A stretch of DNA of 6,889 nt from Rhodobacteraceae bacterium UBA1957 (GTDB lineage: Bacteria > Pseudomonadota > Alphaproteobacteria > Rhodobacterales > Rhodobacteraceae). The notes beneath the pieces are model-generated. The model ran no database searches and was not told the DNA's origin. It saw only the letters and a program-made list of their open reading frames with translations. Positions 1 through 6,889 of this stretch are shown here, piece by piece (position 1 is the stretch's first letter; each line of letters opens with the position of its first letter). The position numbers and the translations under genes are program-made. The stretch lies in the NCBI GenBank assembly GCA_002336405.1, contig DDEJ01000005.1, forward strand, positions 1,895 through 8,783, in the 5' to 3' direction.

Positions 1-73
1 TTCGCACCGCTTTCGCACTGGCGAACGTAGGCGGTATCAAAAGTCCAACCCTTCATTTATTCTGAGTATCTTC

Positions 74-946
74 ATGGAAAACCTGCGTGCCATCGCCCTC
101 ATGGTTCTATCGATGGCTGGATTTGCCATTGAGGACATGCTTATCAAATATATCGCGCTTGAAATGCCGACCGGGCAGTTTTTGATGCTGATCGGCGCCG
201 GCGGCGCGCTAATTTTTACGCTGATGGCATGGCGGCAAGGCCAAGCTGTTCTATCGGCCGACTTCCTGCGACCGACAATCATCATCCGCAATCTGGGCGA
301 GGTTATTGGCACCTTGGGGTTTGTCACCGCGCTGGTGCTAACACCGCTGTCCAGCGCATCAGCCATCCTGCAGGCCACACCGCTGGCGGTCACTTTGGGG
401 GCAGCGCTGTTCCTGAGAGAAGCCGTTGGATGGCGACGCTGGAGTGCGATCTTAATCGGTTTTTGCGGGGTCGTTGCAGTGATCCGACCAGGACTGGAAG
501 GGTTTCAGCCAGCATCGCTGTTTGCCGTTCTTGGGGTGATCGGGCTGGCGACACGCGACGTGGCAACCCGGGCCACACCGGCAACGATATCGTCTTTGGT
601 CTTATCTGCCCATGGGTTTGGGATGTTGGTTCCGGCCGGAGCCTTTTTGCTGTGGATCAGTGGCGGCGCGGTCGCCCCTTCAGCACAGGGGTATGGTCTT
701 TTGTTCGCCGCGCTGATCATCGGCGTCAGCGCCTACTATGCGCTCACACTGTCAATGCGCTTGGGCGATGTGGCAGTGGTCACCCCGTTTCGCTATGTCC
801 GGCTGGTATTTGCGCTATTTATTGGGGTGACTGTTTTTCACGAACAGCCCGATGCCTGGACCCTTGGCGGCGCTGCCATTATAATTTTATCAGGGCTCTA
901 TACGTTTTTCCGTGAGCGCCAGCTGGGTCTTAAAACCCGCAGCTGA
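74..946 (+). CDS. EamA/DMT-family inner-membrane transporter
   Basis: This is a 290-residue, very hydrophobic protein with about ten predicted membrane helices, at roughly residues 5-25, 34-53, 66-90, 92-113, 121-138, 147-163, 173-195, 205-225, 235-254 and 258-275. That is the two-times-five-helix (double EamA) layout and usual length of the drug/metabolite transporter superfamily. Typical family features are the Pro-containing fourth helix followed by FLREAV near residues 112-117, and the matching repeat-2 segment TPFRYVRLVFA followed by FHEQP. Members export or import amino acids, nucleotides or other small metabolites; the substrate cannot be read from sequence. The ATG at 74 is the only ATG that gives a sensible first helix. 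The frame is open to the window edge, but no other ATG lies upstream, and no good Shine-Dalgarno is visible. It is separated from eno by 109 bp and probably unlinked in function. Confidence 0.9.
   Translation: MENLRAIALMVLSMAGFAIEDMLIKYIALEMPTGQFLMLIGAGGALIFTLMAWRQGQAVLSADFLRPTIIIRNLGEVIGTLGFVTALVLTPLSSASAILQATPLAVTLGAALFLREAVGWRRWSAILIGFCGVVAVIRPGLEGFQPASLFAVLGVIGLATRDVATRATPATISSLVLSAHGFGMLVPAGAFLLWISGGAVAPSAQGYGLLFAALIIGVSAYYALTLSMRLGDVAVVTPFRYVRLVFALFIGVTVFHEQPDAWTLGGAAIIILSGLYTFFRERQLGLKTRS
921..946 (+). terminator. possible imperfect hairpin across the transporter stop codon
   Basis: AGCTGGGT (921-928) can pair with ACCC (935-938) and AGCT (941-944), leaving a two-base bulge. The stem overlaps the TGA of the transporter gene. 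There is no clean T tract directly after it, only TCCATTTT about ten bases on. It is a weak terminator candidate, listed because it is the only folding element between the transporter gene and the eno upstream region. Confidence 0.25.
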
Positions 947-955
947 GACCTCCAT

Positions 956-985
956 TTTACGAGCAGGGCATGATAGCGCTAACAT
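956..985 (+). promoter_or_regulatory. weak sigma70-like promoter candidate for eno
   Basis: TTTACG (956-961) and TAACAT (980-985) are spaced by 18 bp, and each matches four of six consensus bases of the -35 and -10 elements. The pair lies about 70 bp upstream of the eno start, leaving a leader that carries a small hairpin. The match is weak and rests on position as much as on sequence. Confidence 0.25.
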
Positions 986-993
986 AGGCGGTT

Positions 994-1008
994 CCCTATT
1001 GGATAGGG
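994..1008 (+). other. small stem-loop in the eno leader
   Basis: CCCTAT (994-999) and ATAGGG (1003-1008) form a perfect six-base-pair stem around a three-base TGG loop, about 50 bases before the eno ATG. No T run follows, so it does not look like an intrinsic terminator. It could be a leader structure of eno mRNA or chance. Confidence 0.3.
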
Positions 1009-1046
1009 CTCTGCTAGAAGCCGCGCAGACACTTTTTGCAATTTAG

Positions 1047-2333
<1,287 letters not shown>

Positions 2334-2349
2334 AGCATACCCAAAAATA

Positions 2350-2387
2350 CGCCAGAGCATTGGGATTTAATTCCGACAGCTCTGGCG
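2350..2387 (+). terminator. hairpin after eno
   Basis: CGCCAGAGC (2350-2358) pairs perfectly over nine bases with GCTCTGGCG (2379-2387), 17 bases after the eno stop. The 20-base loop can fold further through GGGATT and AATTCC. Only CTTTC follows on the plus strand, a poor U tract. Read on the minus strand, the hairpin is followed by TATTTTT, which is a better tail. No minus-strand gene is nearby, so the likely role is ending or stabilising the eno transcript. Confidence 0.65.
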
Positions 2388-2406
2388 CTTTCAAAGATCG
2401 ACCAAG

Positions 2407-2484
2407 GTGCACTGCGGCGACACGCTGGACCTTGTGGCGCTGATCAAGCAGCGGTATGACCGGCGCATCCTCCACGCAAGATAA
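2407..2484 (+). CDS. possible 25-residue small protein or gene remnant upstream of purB
   Basis: A GTG-started frame beginning MHCGDTLDLVALIKQ encodes 25 residues and ends at a TAA (2482-2484), 12 bases before the purB ATG. The frame is open back to a stop at 2368. Third codon positions are almost all G or C (21 of 25 by my count), unlike the surrounding spacer, and the peptide is charged and well mixed, so it looks like real or formerly real coding sequence. Against it, no good Shine-Dalgarno precedes the GTG. Its stop sits in TAAAAGG, which overlaps the purB ribosome site, so translational coupling is possible. It could be a small conserved protein, an upstream leader peptide, or the tail of a deleted gene. 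I do not recognise a family. Confidence 0.35.
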   Translation: MHCGDTLDLVALIKQRYDRRILHAR

Positions 2485-2496
2485 AAGGCTTTTTGT

Positions 2497-3804
2497 ATGA
2501 TTCCCCGCTACTCCCGCCCCGACATGGTTGCCATCTGGTCGCCAGAGACCAAGTTCCGGATCTGGTACGAGATCGAAGCCCACGCCTGTGACGCACAGGC
2601 CGATCTGGGCGTGATACCACGCGCCAATGCCGAGGCGGTTTGGAAAGCCAAGGACGTCACATTCGACGTAGCGCGCATCGACGAGATTGAAGCTGTCACC
2701 AAGCATGATGTGATCGCTTTTTTGACCCATCTGGCAGAACATATAGGCGGTGACGAAGCGCGCTTTGTGCATCAAGGCATGACCAGTTCCGATGTATTGG
2801 ACACTTGCTTCAACGTCCAACTGGTTCGCGCCACGGATATTCTTTTGGCTGATATGGACAAACTTCTGGCAGCATTGAAAAAGCGGGCATTCGAACACAA
2901 AAATACCATACGGATTGGCCGCAGCCATGGCATCCATGCCGAGCCCACCACAATGGGGCTCACTTTTGCGCGCTTTTATGCCGAGATGGACCGCAACCGC
3001 ACGCGGTTGATCGCAGCACGGGCTGAAATTGCCACCGGGGCAATTTCCGGTGCTGTAGGCACTTTTGCAAACATAGATCCGGCGGTCGAGGAACATGTCT
3101 GTGCCAAATTAGGCCTGACAGTCGAGCCAATCAGCACGCAAGTTATCCCACGCGACCGCCATGCAGCATTTTTTGCAACATTGGGCGTGGTCGGTAGTTC
3201 GATTGAAAATGTCGCAACCGAAATTCGCCATATGCAGCGCACAGAAGTACTGGAAGCCGAAGAGTTTTTCTCAAAGGGTCAAAAAGGCAGCTCAGCCATG
3301 CCCCATAAGCGTAATCCTGTTCTGACCGAGAACCTGACCGGCTTGGCGCGTTTGATCCGCATGGCTGTGGTGCCTGCAATGGAAAATGTGACGCTTTGGC
3401 ACGAGCGTGATATCAGTCACAGCTCGGTTGAGCGCAATATCGGACCAGACACAACAATCACATTGGATTTCGCCCTATCTCGCTTGACGCAAGTGATCGA
3501 AAAGCTTGTGATTTATCCTGACAACATGCTAGCAAATATGAATAAATTTCGTGGTCTTGTGATGAGCCAACGGGTGCTTTTGGCGCTGACCCAAGCCGGT
3601 GAAAGTCGCGAGGATGCCTATAGGCTGGTGCAGCGCAATGCCATGAAGGTCTGGGAGCAGGGCAAGGACTTTAAAACTGAACTTCTAGGCGATAAAGATG
3701 TGTTGGCCGCGCTGAGCGCTGAGCAAATCAATGAGAAATTTGATCTCGACTATCACACCAAACATGTGGACACGATTTTCACGCGGGTGTTTGGCGACAG
3801 CTGA
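2497..3804 (+). CDS. purB: Adenylosuccinate lyase
   Basis: PurB acts twice in cytoplasmic purine synthesis, splitting fumarate from SAICAR to give AICAR and from adenylosuccinate to give AMP. The protein is 435 residues, normal for the bacterial tetrameric enzyme. It shows the fumarase/aspartase superfamily blocks in order: TKHD (68-71), GMTSSDVLDT (94-103), GRSHGIHAEP (141-150) with the catalytic-region histidines 144 and 147, and the signature GSSAMPHKRNP (264-274), whose Ser265 or Ser266 is the expected catalytic serine on the mobile loop. The C-terminal ADSL domain appears complete. The ATG is preceded by AAAAGG (2483-2488), eight bases upstream. A hairpin follows the stop. No other pur gene is adjacent. 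The only oddity is the small frame just upstream. Confidence 0.97.
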   Translation: MIPRYSRPDMVAIWSPETKFRIWYEIEAHACDAQADLGVIPRANAEAVWKAKDVTFDVARIDEIEAVTKHDVIAFLTHLAEHIGGDEARFVHQGMTSSDVLDTCFNVQLVRATDILLADMDKLLAALKKRAFEHKNTIRIGRSHGIHAEPTTMGLTFARFYAEMDRNRTRLIAARAEIATGAISGAVGTFANIDPAVEEHVCAKLGLTVEPISTQVIPRDRHAAFFATLGVVGSSIENVATEIRHMQRTEVLEAEEFFSKGQKGSSAMPHKRNPVLTENLTGLARLIRMAVVPAMENVTLWHERDISHSSVERNIGPDTTITLDFALSRLTQVIEKLVIYPDNMLANMNKFRGLVMSQRVLLALTQAGESREDAYRLVQRNAMKVWEQGKDFKTELLGDKDVLAALSAEQINEKFDLDYHTKHVDTIFTRVFGDS

Positions 3805-3830
3805 TCCTTGGCGGCACGCCTGCGATATAA

Positions 3831-3860
3831 CCGTCTCGCCGCCAGAATGCGACGAGACGG
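3831..3860 (+). terminator. hairpin after purB
   Basis: CCGTCTCG (3831-3838) pairs perfectly with CGAGACGG (3853-3860), with a further CGC/GCG pairing inside after one mismatch. It begins 26 bases after the purB stop. No T run follows on the plus strand, so it may work as a transcript-stabilising stem or a non-canonical terminator rather than a textbook intrinsic terminator. Confidence 0.55.
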
Positions 3861-4091
3861 AGATCACAAGCCGTTACAAAGCCTAAAAGCATAAAGTTTT
3901 ACGAGAATTTATCTTGGCGCATTCCAACGCTACGGTGGCAACCTTTTTGACGCTATTTATTTGTAATAAAGATATATTTTTGAAGCTAGGCGCTGCAATA
4001 CCCTGACGGTCCCTGCCCTATTGGTATCGACCTTTGAACAATCTTTACCCTTGGCTGCTTATCTGGCGCTTCAACTGTCGGAGCTTGCACA
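3861..4091 (+). promoter_or_regulatory. upstream region of the FliG-like gene, with a weak promoter candidate
   Basis: The gap between purB and the FliG-like gene is 287 bp. After the purB hairpin its first half is notably AT-rich, and no gene with coding character is seen on either strand. TTGACG (3947-3952) is a good -35 match; the best -10 at workable spacing is GATATA (3971-3976, 18 bp), which is weak. A promoter near 3950-3980 would leave a leader of about 110 bases. I see no sigma54 or sigma28 consensus. The coding start is marked by GGAG at 4080-4083, eight bases before the ATG. Confidence 0.3.
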
Positions 4092-5177
4092 ATGACCGAA
4101 CTCACCGCCGTTAAGCAGATCAAAGCAACGGCCTTGCCGGAAAGTAACAACAAATCCCATTTATCACCCAAGCAAAAAGCCGTTATTGTGATAAAATTTC
4201 TGATCAATCATGGCGCAGATTTACCTCTGGACCAGCTTCCCGAGACGCTACAAATTGACTTGATCCACCAGATGGCCGCAATGCCACCAGTCGATCAAAG
4301 CACATTGGCCGATGTTATTGTCGAGTTTGCAAATGAACTGGATTCTGTGGGTTTATTTTTTTCGAACGGCCTGGCCGGAGCTTTGACCGATCTGGAAGGC
4401 AAAATCAGCCCCGTAATGGCCCGCCGCTTGCGCAAAGAGGCCGGGGTGCGCCAGATAGGCGACCCTTGGGATAGCGTCCAGACCCTGCCACTGGATGAAT
4501 TGGGGCAATTGATGCGATCAGAAAGTACTGAAGTGGCCTCGGTAATTTTGTCAAAACTTAAAACTAGCAAGGCGGCCGAATTGCTAGGCACCCTGCCCGG
4601 TGACCAAGCCAGACGTATAACCTATGCGATCTCGTTGACCGGAAATATAACCCCCCATGCCGTTGATCAAATCGGGTCAAGCCTTGCCGCGCAGATCGCA
4701 AACAAACCTGAAAAAGCATTTGAGGATACGCCCGTCAAGCGTCTTGGGTCTATATTGAACGTCTCTGCAGCCAATATACGCGACACATTGTTAAGCGGAT
4801 TGGAAGAAGATGACCAAACGATCGGAACGCAGGTTAGAAGCTATATTTTCACCTTCAAGCATATACCGCAAAAGCTGCAGGCATCAGACATACCAAAATG
4901 CCTCCGGTCTGTGGATAAAACCGTTTTAGCAACCGCCCTTGCCGGCGCTCAGCAGGCCGACATGTCAGATGTTGCCACCTACTTGCTTGAGTCCATGTCC
5001 AAGCGCATGGCAGACAACCTGCGCGAGGACATCACAGAGCTTGGGAAAGTCAAGGCACGCGAGGGAGAGGTAGCAATGAAGGAGATAATGATTGAAATAC
5101 GTCGATTGATCGATACGGGCGAAGTTGATATACTTATTCACTCAGAGGAAGAGGAAACCACAGCCTTTGAGGCGTAA
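4092..5177 (+). CDS. fliG: Divergent FliG-like flagellar motor switch protein
   Basis: FliG forms the part of the flagellar switch (C-ring) that sits on the MS ring and meets the stator. This 361-residue protein has FliG length and order: a FliG_N-like part (about 25-120, starting LSPKQKAVIVIKFL), a middle part (about 132-205) and a clear FliG_C part (about 215-350) with MSKRMADNLREDI and a typical ending IRRLIDTGEVDI. It is divergent at functional spots. The FliM-binding EHPQ motif reads ESTE (144-147). The MFxF hinge reads IFTF (252-255). The torque-helix lysine (K264 in E. coli, in ALKGA) is Ala284. Arg305, Glu312-Asp313 and Lys321 match or conservatively replace the other charged positions. 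The tail is acidic (SEEEET). No flagellar gene is adjacent. I count 11 ATA isoleucine codons, against none in eno and 4 in purB. It may be the sole FliG of a divergent Rhodobacterales-type flagellum or a second paralogue. Confidence 0.82.
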   Translation: MTELTAVKQIKATALPESNNKSHLSPKQKAVIVIKFLINHGADLPLDQLPETLQIDLIHQMAAMPPVDQSTLADVIVEFANELDSVGLFFSNGLAGALTDLEGKISPVMARRLRKEAGVRQIGDPWDSVQTLPLDELGQLMRSESTEVASVILSKLKTSKAAELLGTLPGDQARRITYAISLTGNITPHAVDQIGSSLAAQIANKPEKAFEDTPVKRLGSILNVSAANIRDTLLSGLEEDDQTIGTQVRSYIFTFKHIPQKLQASDIPKCLRSVDKTVLATALAGAQQADMSDVATYLLESMSKRMADNLREDITELGKVKAREGEVAMKEIMIEIRRLIDTGEVDILIHSEEEETTAFEA

Positions 5178-5266
5178 ACCATACAGCGGATAAACCCATT
5201 GATTTCGCCAACAGCTTGCCCATCATGACATGTTTTACCGGTACCAGCGCACCAAACCCGATGTCA

Positions 5267-5959
5267 TCACCGCAGCAGCACCGCTGAATGGATAGCGCCG
5301 TGCCCTTCTTGTTGAATTAACAAAACTGCCTGCTCGTGTTGTTTCAACGCAATCTCAACTGTCAATGGGGCCGCACCACTCCACTTTCGAAGTCGATCGA
5401 TCCGTTTCACCACGTTTGTATATTGCAATTTCCTACCGGCGTTTTCACCACGTTTGATCTCCACCACTTCATGCGTAGATATATAAGCAACCTGCAGCAC
5501 CGAAGGTCCTATCTTTCGCAGCGGTTTCACCTCAACACGCACCTTATTTGGGCTTTGGCGCAAGGCCAATTCGACAACCGGTTGACGTCGGGAATGTCGA
5601 TCAATCATATCGGCAACGTCCATCGGCGCGGTACCCGCCACATCATCCAATCCGTTAATAATCATCTGCGGCGTATAGACCGAACGTCGTCCCGCCGCGC
5701 GGGCATAGGCCTGCTGCCGTGCGGTGTGCGCAGGGCTGGCAAATTTATCTTTCCAACCGATATAATCCCAGTAATCCACATGCAACGACAGGGCGAGCAC
5801 ATTATTGCGACTGGACAAACGGTCTAACAGTGCATCCGCCGGAGGACAGGACGAACATCCCTGAGATGTAAACAATTCAACCACCACTACAGGTTTGTCT
5901 TGCGCCGACCCAGCCGTCGCTGCGAAGACTAAAACCGCCATCCACATTAATATGCGCAT
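5267..5959 (-). CDS. Exported DUF1223 family protein with thioredoxin-like CxxC
   Basis: The protein has 230 residues from the preferred ATG. An N-terminal signal peptide is clear: a short charged start, a hydrophobic core (about residues 3-16) and a probable cleavage after GSA near residue 19, so it should be periplasmic. The mature part opens with VVVVELFTSQGCSSCPPAD, carrying C35-SS-C38 in a thioredoxin-like position, then HVDYWDYIGWKD (60-71) and YTPQ (95-98) with the probable cis-proline loop. These are hallmarks of DUF1223 proteins. Their function is not established; a thiol-redox role is an inference from the CxxC. An earlier TTG at 5980 is in frame, but the ATG at 5959 has a good ribosome site and gives a better signal peptide. 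It converges on the FliG-like gene and diverges from acnA. Confidence 0.9.
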   Translation of the reverse strand: MRILMWMAVLVFAATAGSAQDKPVVVVELFTSQGCSSCPPADALLDRLSSRNNVLALSLHVDYWDYIGWKDKFASPAHTARQQAYARAAGRRSVYTPQMIINGLDDVAGTAPMDVADMIDRHSRRQPVVELALRQSPNKVRVEVKPLRKIGPSVLQVAYISTHEVVEIKRGENAGRKLQYTNVVKRIDRLRKWSGAAPLTVEIALKQHEQAVLLIQQEGHGAIHSAVLLR

Positions 5960-5965
5960 TCTCTG

Positions 5966-5970
5966 CCTCT
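5966..5970 (-). promoter_or_regulatory. ribosome binding site fixing the DUF1223 start
   Basis: On the minus strand AGAGG lies six bases before the ATG at 5959. The alternative TTG at 5980 has no comparable purine-rich site in front of it and would place seven polar residues ahead of the signal peptide. This favours the ATG. Confidence 0.6.
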
Positions 5971-5979
5971 GTGCTGTCA

Positions 5980-5992
5980 ATTATGACATAAT
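5980..5992. promoter_or_regulatory. 13-bp palindrome near the DUF1223 start
   Basis: ATTATGACATAAT is a perfect palindrome with six-base arms around one central base. On the minus strand it contains CATAAT, five of six matches to a -10 element, and it is overlapped by TATGAT (minus strand, 5991-5996), another possible -10. No strong -35 is found at the right distance. It may be a -10 region or an operator for the DUF1223 gene, 20 bases before its ATG. Confidence 0.3.
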
Positions 5993-6065
5993 CATAAATA
6001 AATTCGATGAAAATATCCAATCACCCTTTCGCGACCAGAGACGGCAAAAAATCGCCTCAGATAAT

Positions 6066-6085
6066 TTGTATACAATTGTATACAA
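6066..6085. promoter_or_regulatory. double palindromic operator candidate, GntR-type
   Basis: TTGTATACAA occurs twice back to back (6066-6075 and 6076-6085). Each copy is a perfect palindrome and so is the whole 20-bp block. The sequence resembles binding sites of GntR-family regulators of the FadR/FCD type, which bind palindromes of the T-GT-(n)-AC-A form. The block sits in the divergent region, 88 bases before acnA and 106 bases before DUF1223. Each unit plus the next base ends in TACAAT, a five-of-six -10 match, so a bound protein could cover an acnA promoter. Which gene it controls is an inference. Confidence 0.55.
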
Positions 6086-6106
6086 TAGTGATAAACAAAT
6101 CTTGAA

Positions 6107-6126
6107 TGACCACTCAGTATAGGTCA
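6107..6126. promoter_or_regulatory. inverted repeat TGACC-N10-GGTCA
   Basis: TGACC (6107-6111) and GGTCA (6122-6126) form an inverted repeat with 10 bases between, in the acnA leader just downstream of the double palindrome. The arms are only five bases, so it could be chance or a dimeric regulator site. TATAGG (6118-6123) overlaps it as a weak -10 possibility. Confidence 0.2.
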
Positions 6127-6173
6127 CAACCATCCCAGCAAGATCCTTTAAACAGCTTATGAGGGAGGCCAGC

Positions 6174-6889
6174 ATGCCCATCACAGTCGGAAGAGATACA
6201 TCCAAAACCCGTAAAACACTCAATATAGATGGAACAGAAATCGCCTTTTACTCGATACCCGCTGCAGAAGCCGCCGGACTGGGTGATTTTTCAAAACTCC
6301 CAGCCGCGCTAAAGGTCGTGCTGGAAAATATGTTACGGTTTGAGGATGGTAAAACGGTTAATGTCGACGATATTAAAGCGTTTTCGGACTGGGCCAAGAA
6401 CGGTGGTAAAAACCCGCGCGAAATTGCCTATCGTCCGGCACGGGTGCTGATGCAGGATTTTACTGGCGTACCGGCCGTGGTCGATCTGGCCGCGATGCGC
6501 GACGGTATCGTCGCCCTGGGCGGTAAAGCCGAGCAGATTAACCCACTCAATCCGGTTGATCTGGTCATTGACCATTCGGTGATGATTGACGAATTCGGCA
6601 CTCCGCGCGCGTTTCAAATGAACGTTGATCGCGAATATGAGCGCAATTTGGAGCGGTATACTTTTCTTAAATGGGGGCAAAAAGCGTTCAACAATTTCCG
6701 CGTCGTCCCACCTGGCACAGGTATCTGCCATCAGGTCAATCTGGAATATCTGGCACAGACTATTTGGTCAGATACCGACCAAGACGGGATCGAAGTGGCT
6801 TATCCCGACACCCTGGTTGGGACCGACAGTCACACCACAATGGTCAACGGCATGGCGGTCTTGGGCTGGGGTGTTGGTGGAATTGAAGC
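6174..6889 (+). CDS. acnA: Aconitate hydratase, N-terminal part (truncated by the window edge)
   Basis: AcnA isomerises citrate to isocitrate through cis-aconitate in the TCA cycle, using a [4Fe-4S] cluster. The frame is open for 238 codons to the window edge, about a quarter of the roughly 900-residue family length. The start is well supported by AGGGAGG (6162-6168), five bases before the ATG. Family landmarks read VLMQDFTGVPAVVDLAAMRD (91-110), NPVDLVIDHSVMID (126-139), NREYER-like DREYERNLERY (152-162), FRVVPPGTGICHQVNLEYLA (175-194) and VGTDSHTTMVNGM (215-227). This matches the AcnA/IRP1 type rather than AcnB. The cluster-binding cysteines lie beyond the window and cannot be checked. It is divergent from the DUF1223 gene and has a candidate operator upstream. 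Confidence 0.97.
   Translation, partial: MPITVGRDTSKTRKTLNIDGTEIAFYSIPAAEAAGLGDFSKLPAALKVVLENMLRFEDGKTVNVDDIKAFSDWAKNGGKNPREIAYRPARVLMQDFTGVPAVVDLAAMRDGIVALGGKAEQINPLNPVDLVIDHSVMIDEFGTPRAFQMNVDREYERNLERYTFLKWGQKAFNNFRVVPPGTGICHQVNLEYLAQTIWSDTDQDGIEVAYPDTLVGTDSHTTMVNGMAVLGWGVGGIE

Noticed and set aside
12..25. TTCGC-ACTG-GCGAA hairpin near the left edge
   Set aside because: It is a short five-base stem at the window edge with no T tract and no visible upstream gene, so a terminator call cannot be supported.
3986..4207. 73-residue minus-strand frame before the FliG-like gene
   Set aside because: It overlaps the start of the FliG-like coding sequence, has no ribosome-site support and no recognisable motif.
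5225..5267. ATGACAT/ATGTCAT inverted repeat between the convergent FliG-like and DUF1223 genes
   Set aside because: The seven-base AT-rich stem spans a 29-base loop and lacks a T tract, so it is too weak to call a terminator, although the position would suit one.
5336..5827. 163-residue open frame on the plus strand opposite the DUF1223 gene
   Set aside because: It lies wholly inside a well-supported minus-strand gene with a signal peptide and family motifs; its product is rich in His and Arg with no recognisable domain, as expected of an antisense shadow.
6066..6085. Irr/RirA-type iron control element for acnA
   Set aside because: The TTGTATACAA block does not match the iron-control or ICE-box motifs I know from Alphaproteobacteria; a GntR-type site fits better.
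5895..6122. 75-residue plus-strand frame in the divergent intergenic region
   Set aside because: It starts inside the DUF1223 coding sequence, runs through the palindromes and has no ribosome site or coding character.

Overview
The window looks like a chromosomal housekeeping stretch from an alphaproteobacterium, most likely of the Rhodobacterales (Roseobacter group). This rests on the family-level look of the enolase and adenylosuccinate lyase, and on a periplasmic DUF1223 gene divergent from aconitase acnA, a pairing I remember from Rhodobacterales. I could not run any search, so the placement is an inference. No tRNA, rRNA, CRISPR array, insertion sequence or phage gene is visible.

Layout. 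Bases 74-946 (+) encode a ten-helix EamA/DMT-type transporter. Bases 1056-2333 (+) encode enolase (eno). A strong hairpin at 2350-2387 follows, then a 25-codon, GC-rich reading frame (2407-2484) ending 12 nt before adenylosuccinate lyase (purB, 2497-3804, +). A second strong hairpin lies at 3831-3860. A mostly AT-rich 287-bp gap then precedes a divergent FliG-like flagellar switch protein (4092-5177, +) with no flagellar neighbours. Convergent to it is an exported DUF1223 protein with a thioredoxin-like CSSC motif (5267-5959, -). A divergent intergenic region (5960-6173) leads into aconitase (acnA, from 6174, +), which runs off the right edge.

How the genes relate. Enolase (glycolysis/gluconeogenesis), PurB (purine and AMP synthesis) and AcnA (TCA cycle) are independent core-metabolism genes. 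Gaps and hairpins separate most of them, so this looks like single-gene transcription units rather than one operon. The 25-codon frame and purB could be translationally coupled. The DUF1223/acnA pair shares an upstream region.

The most notable non-coding signal is a perfect 20-bp palindrome made of two abutting TTGTATACAA units (6066-6085) in the DUF1223/acnA divergent region. It resembles operators of GntR-family (FadR/FCD-type) repressors. The most notable coding signal is the orphan FliG-like protein, which has a degenerate EHPQ motif and lacks a key torque-helix lysine. I see no clearly new multi-gene system here.
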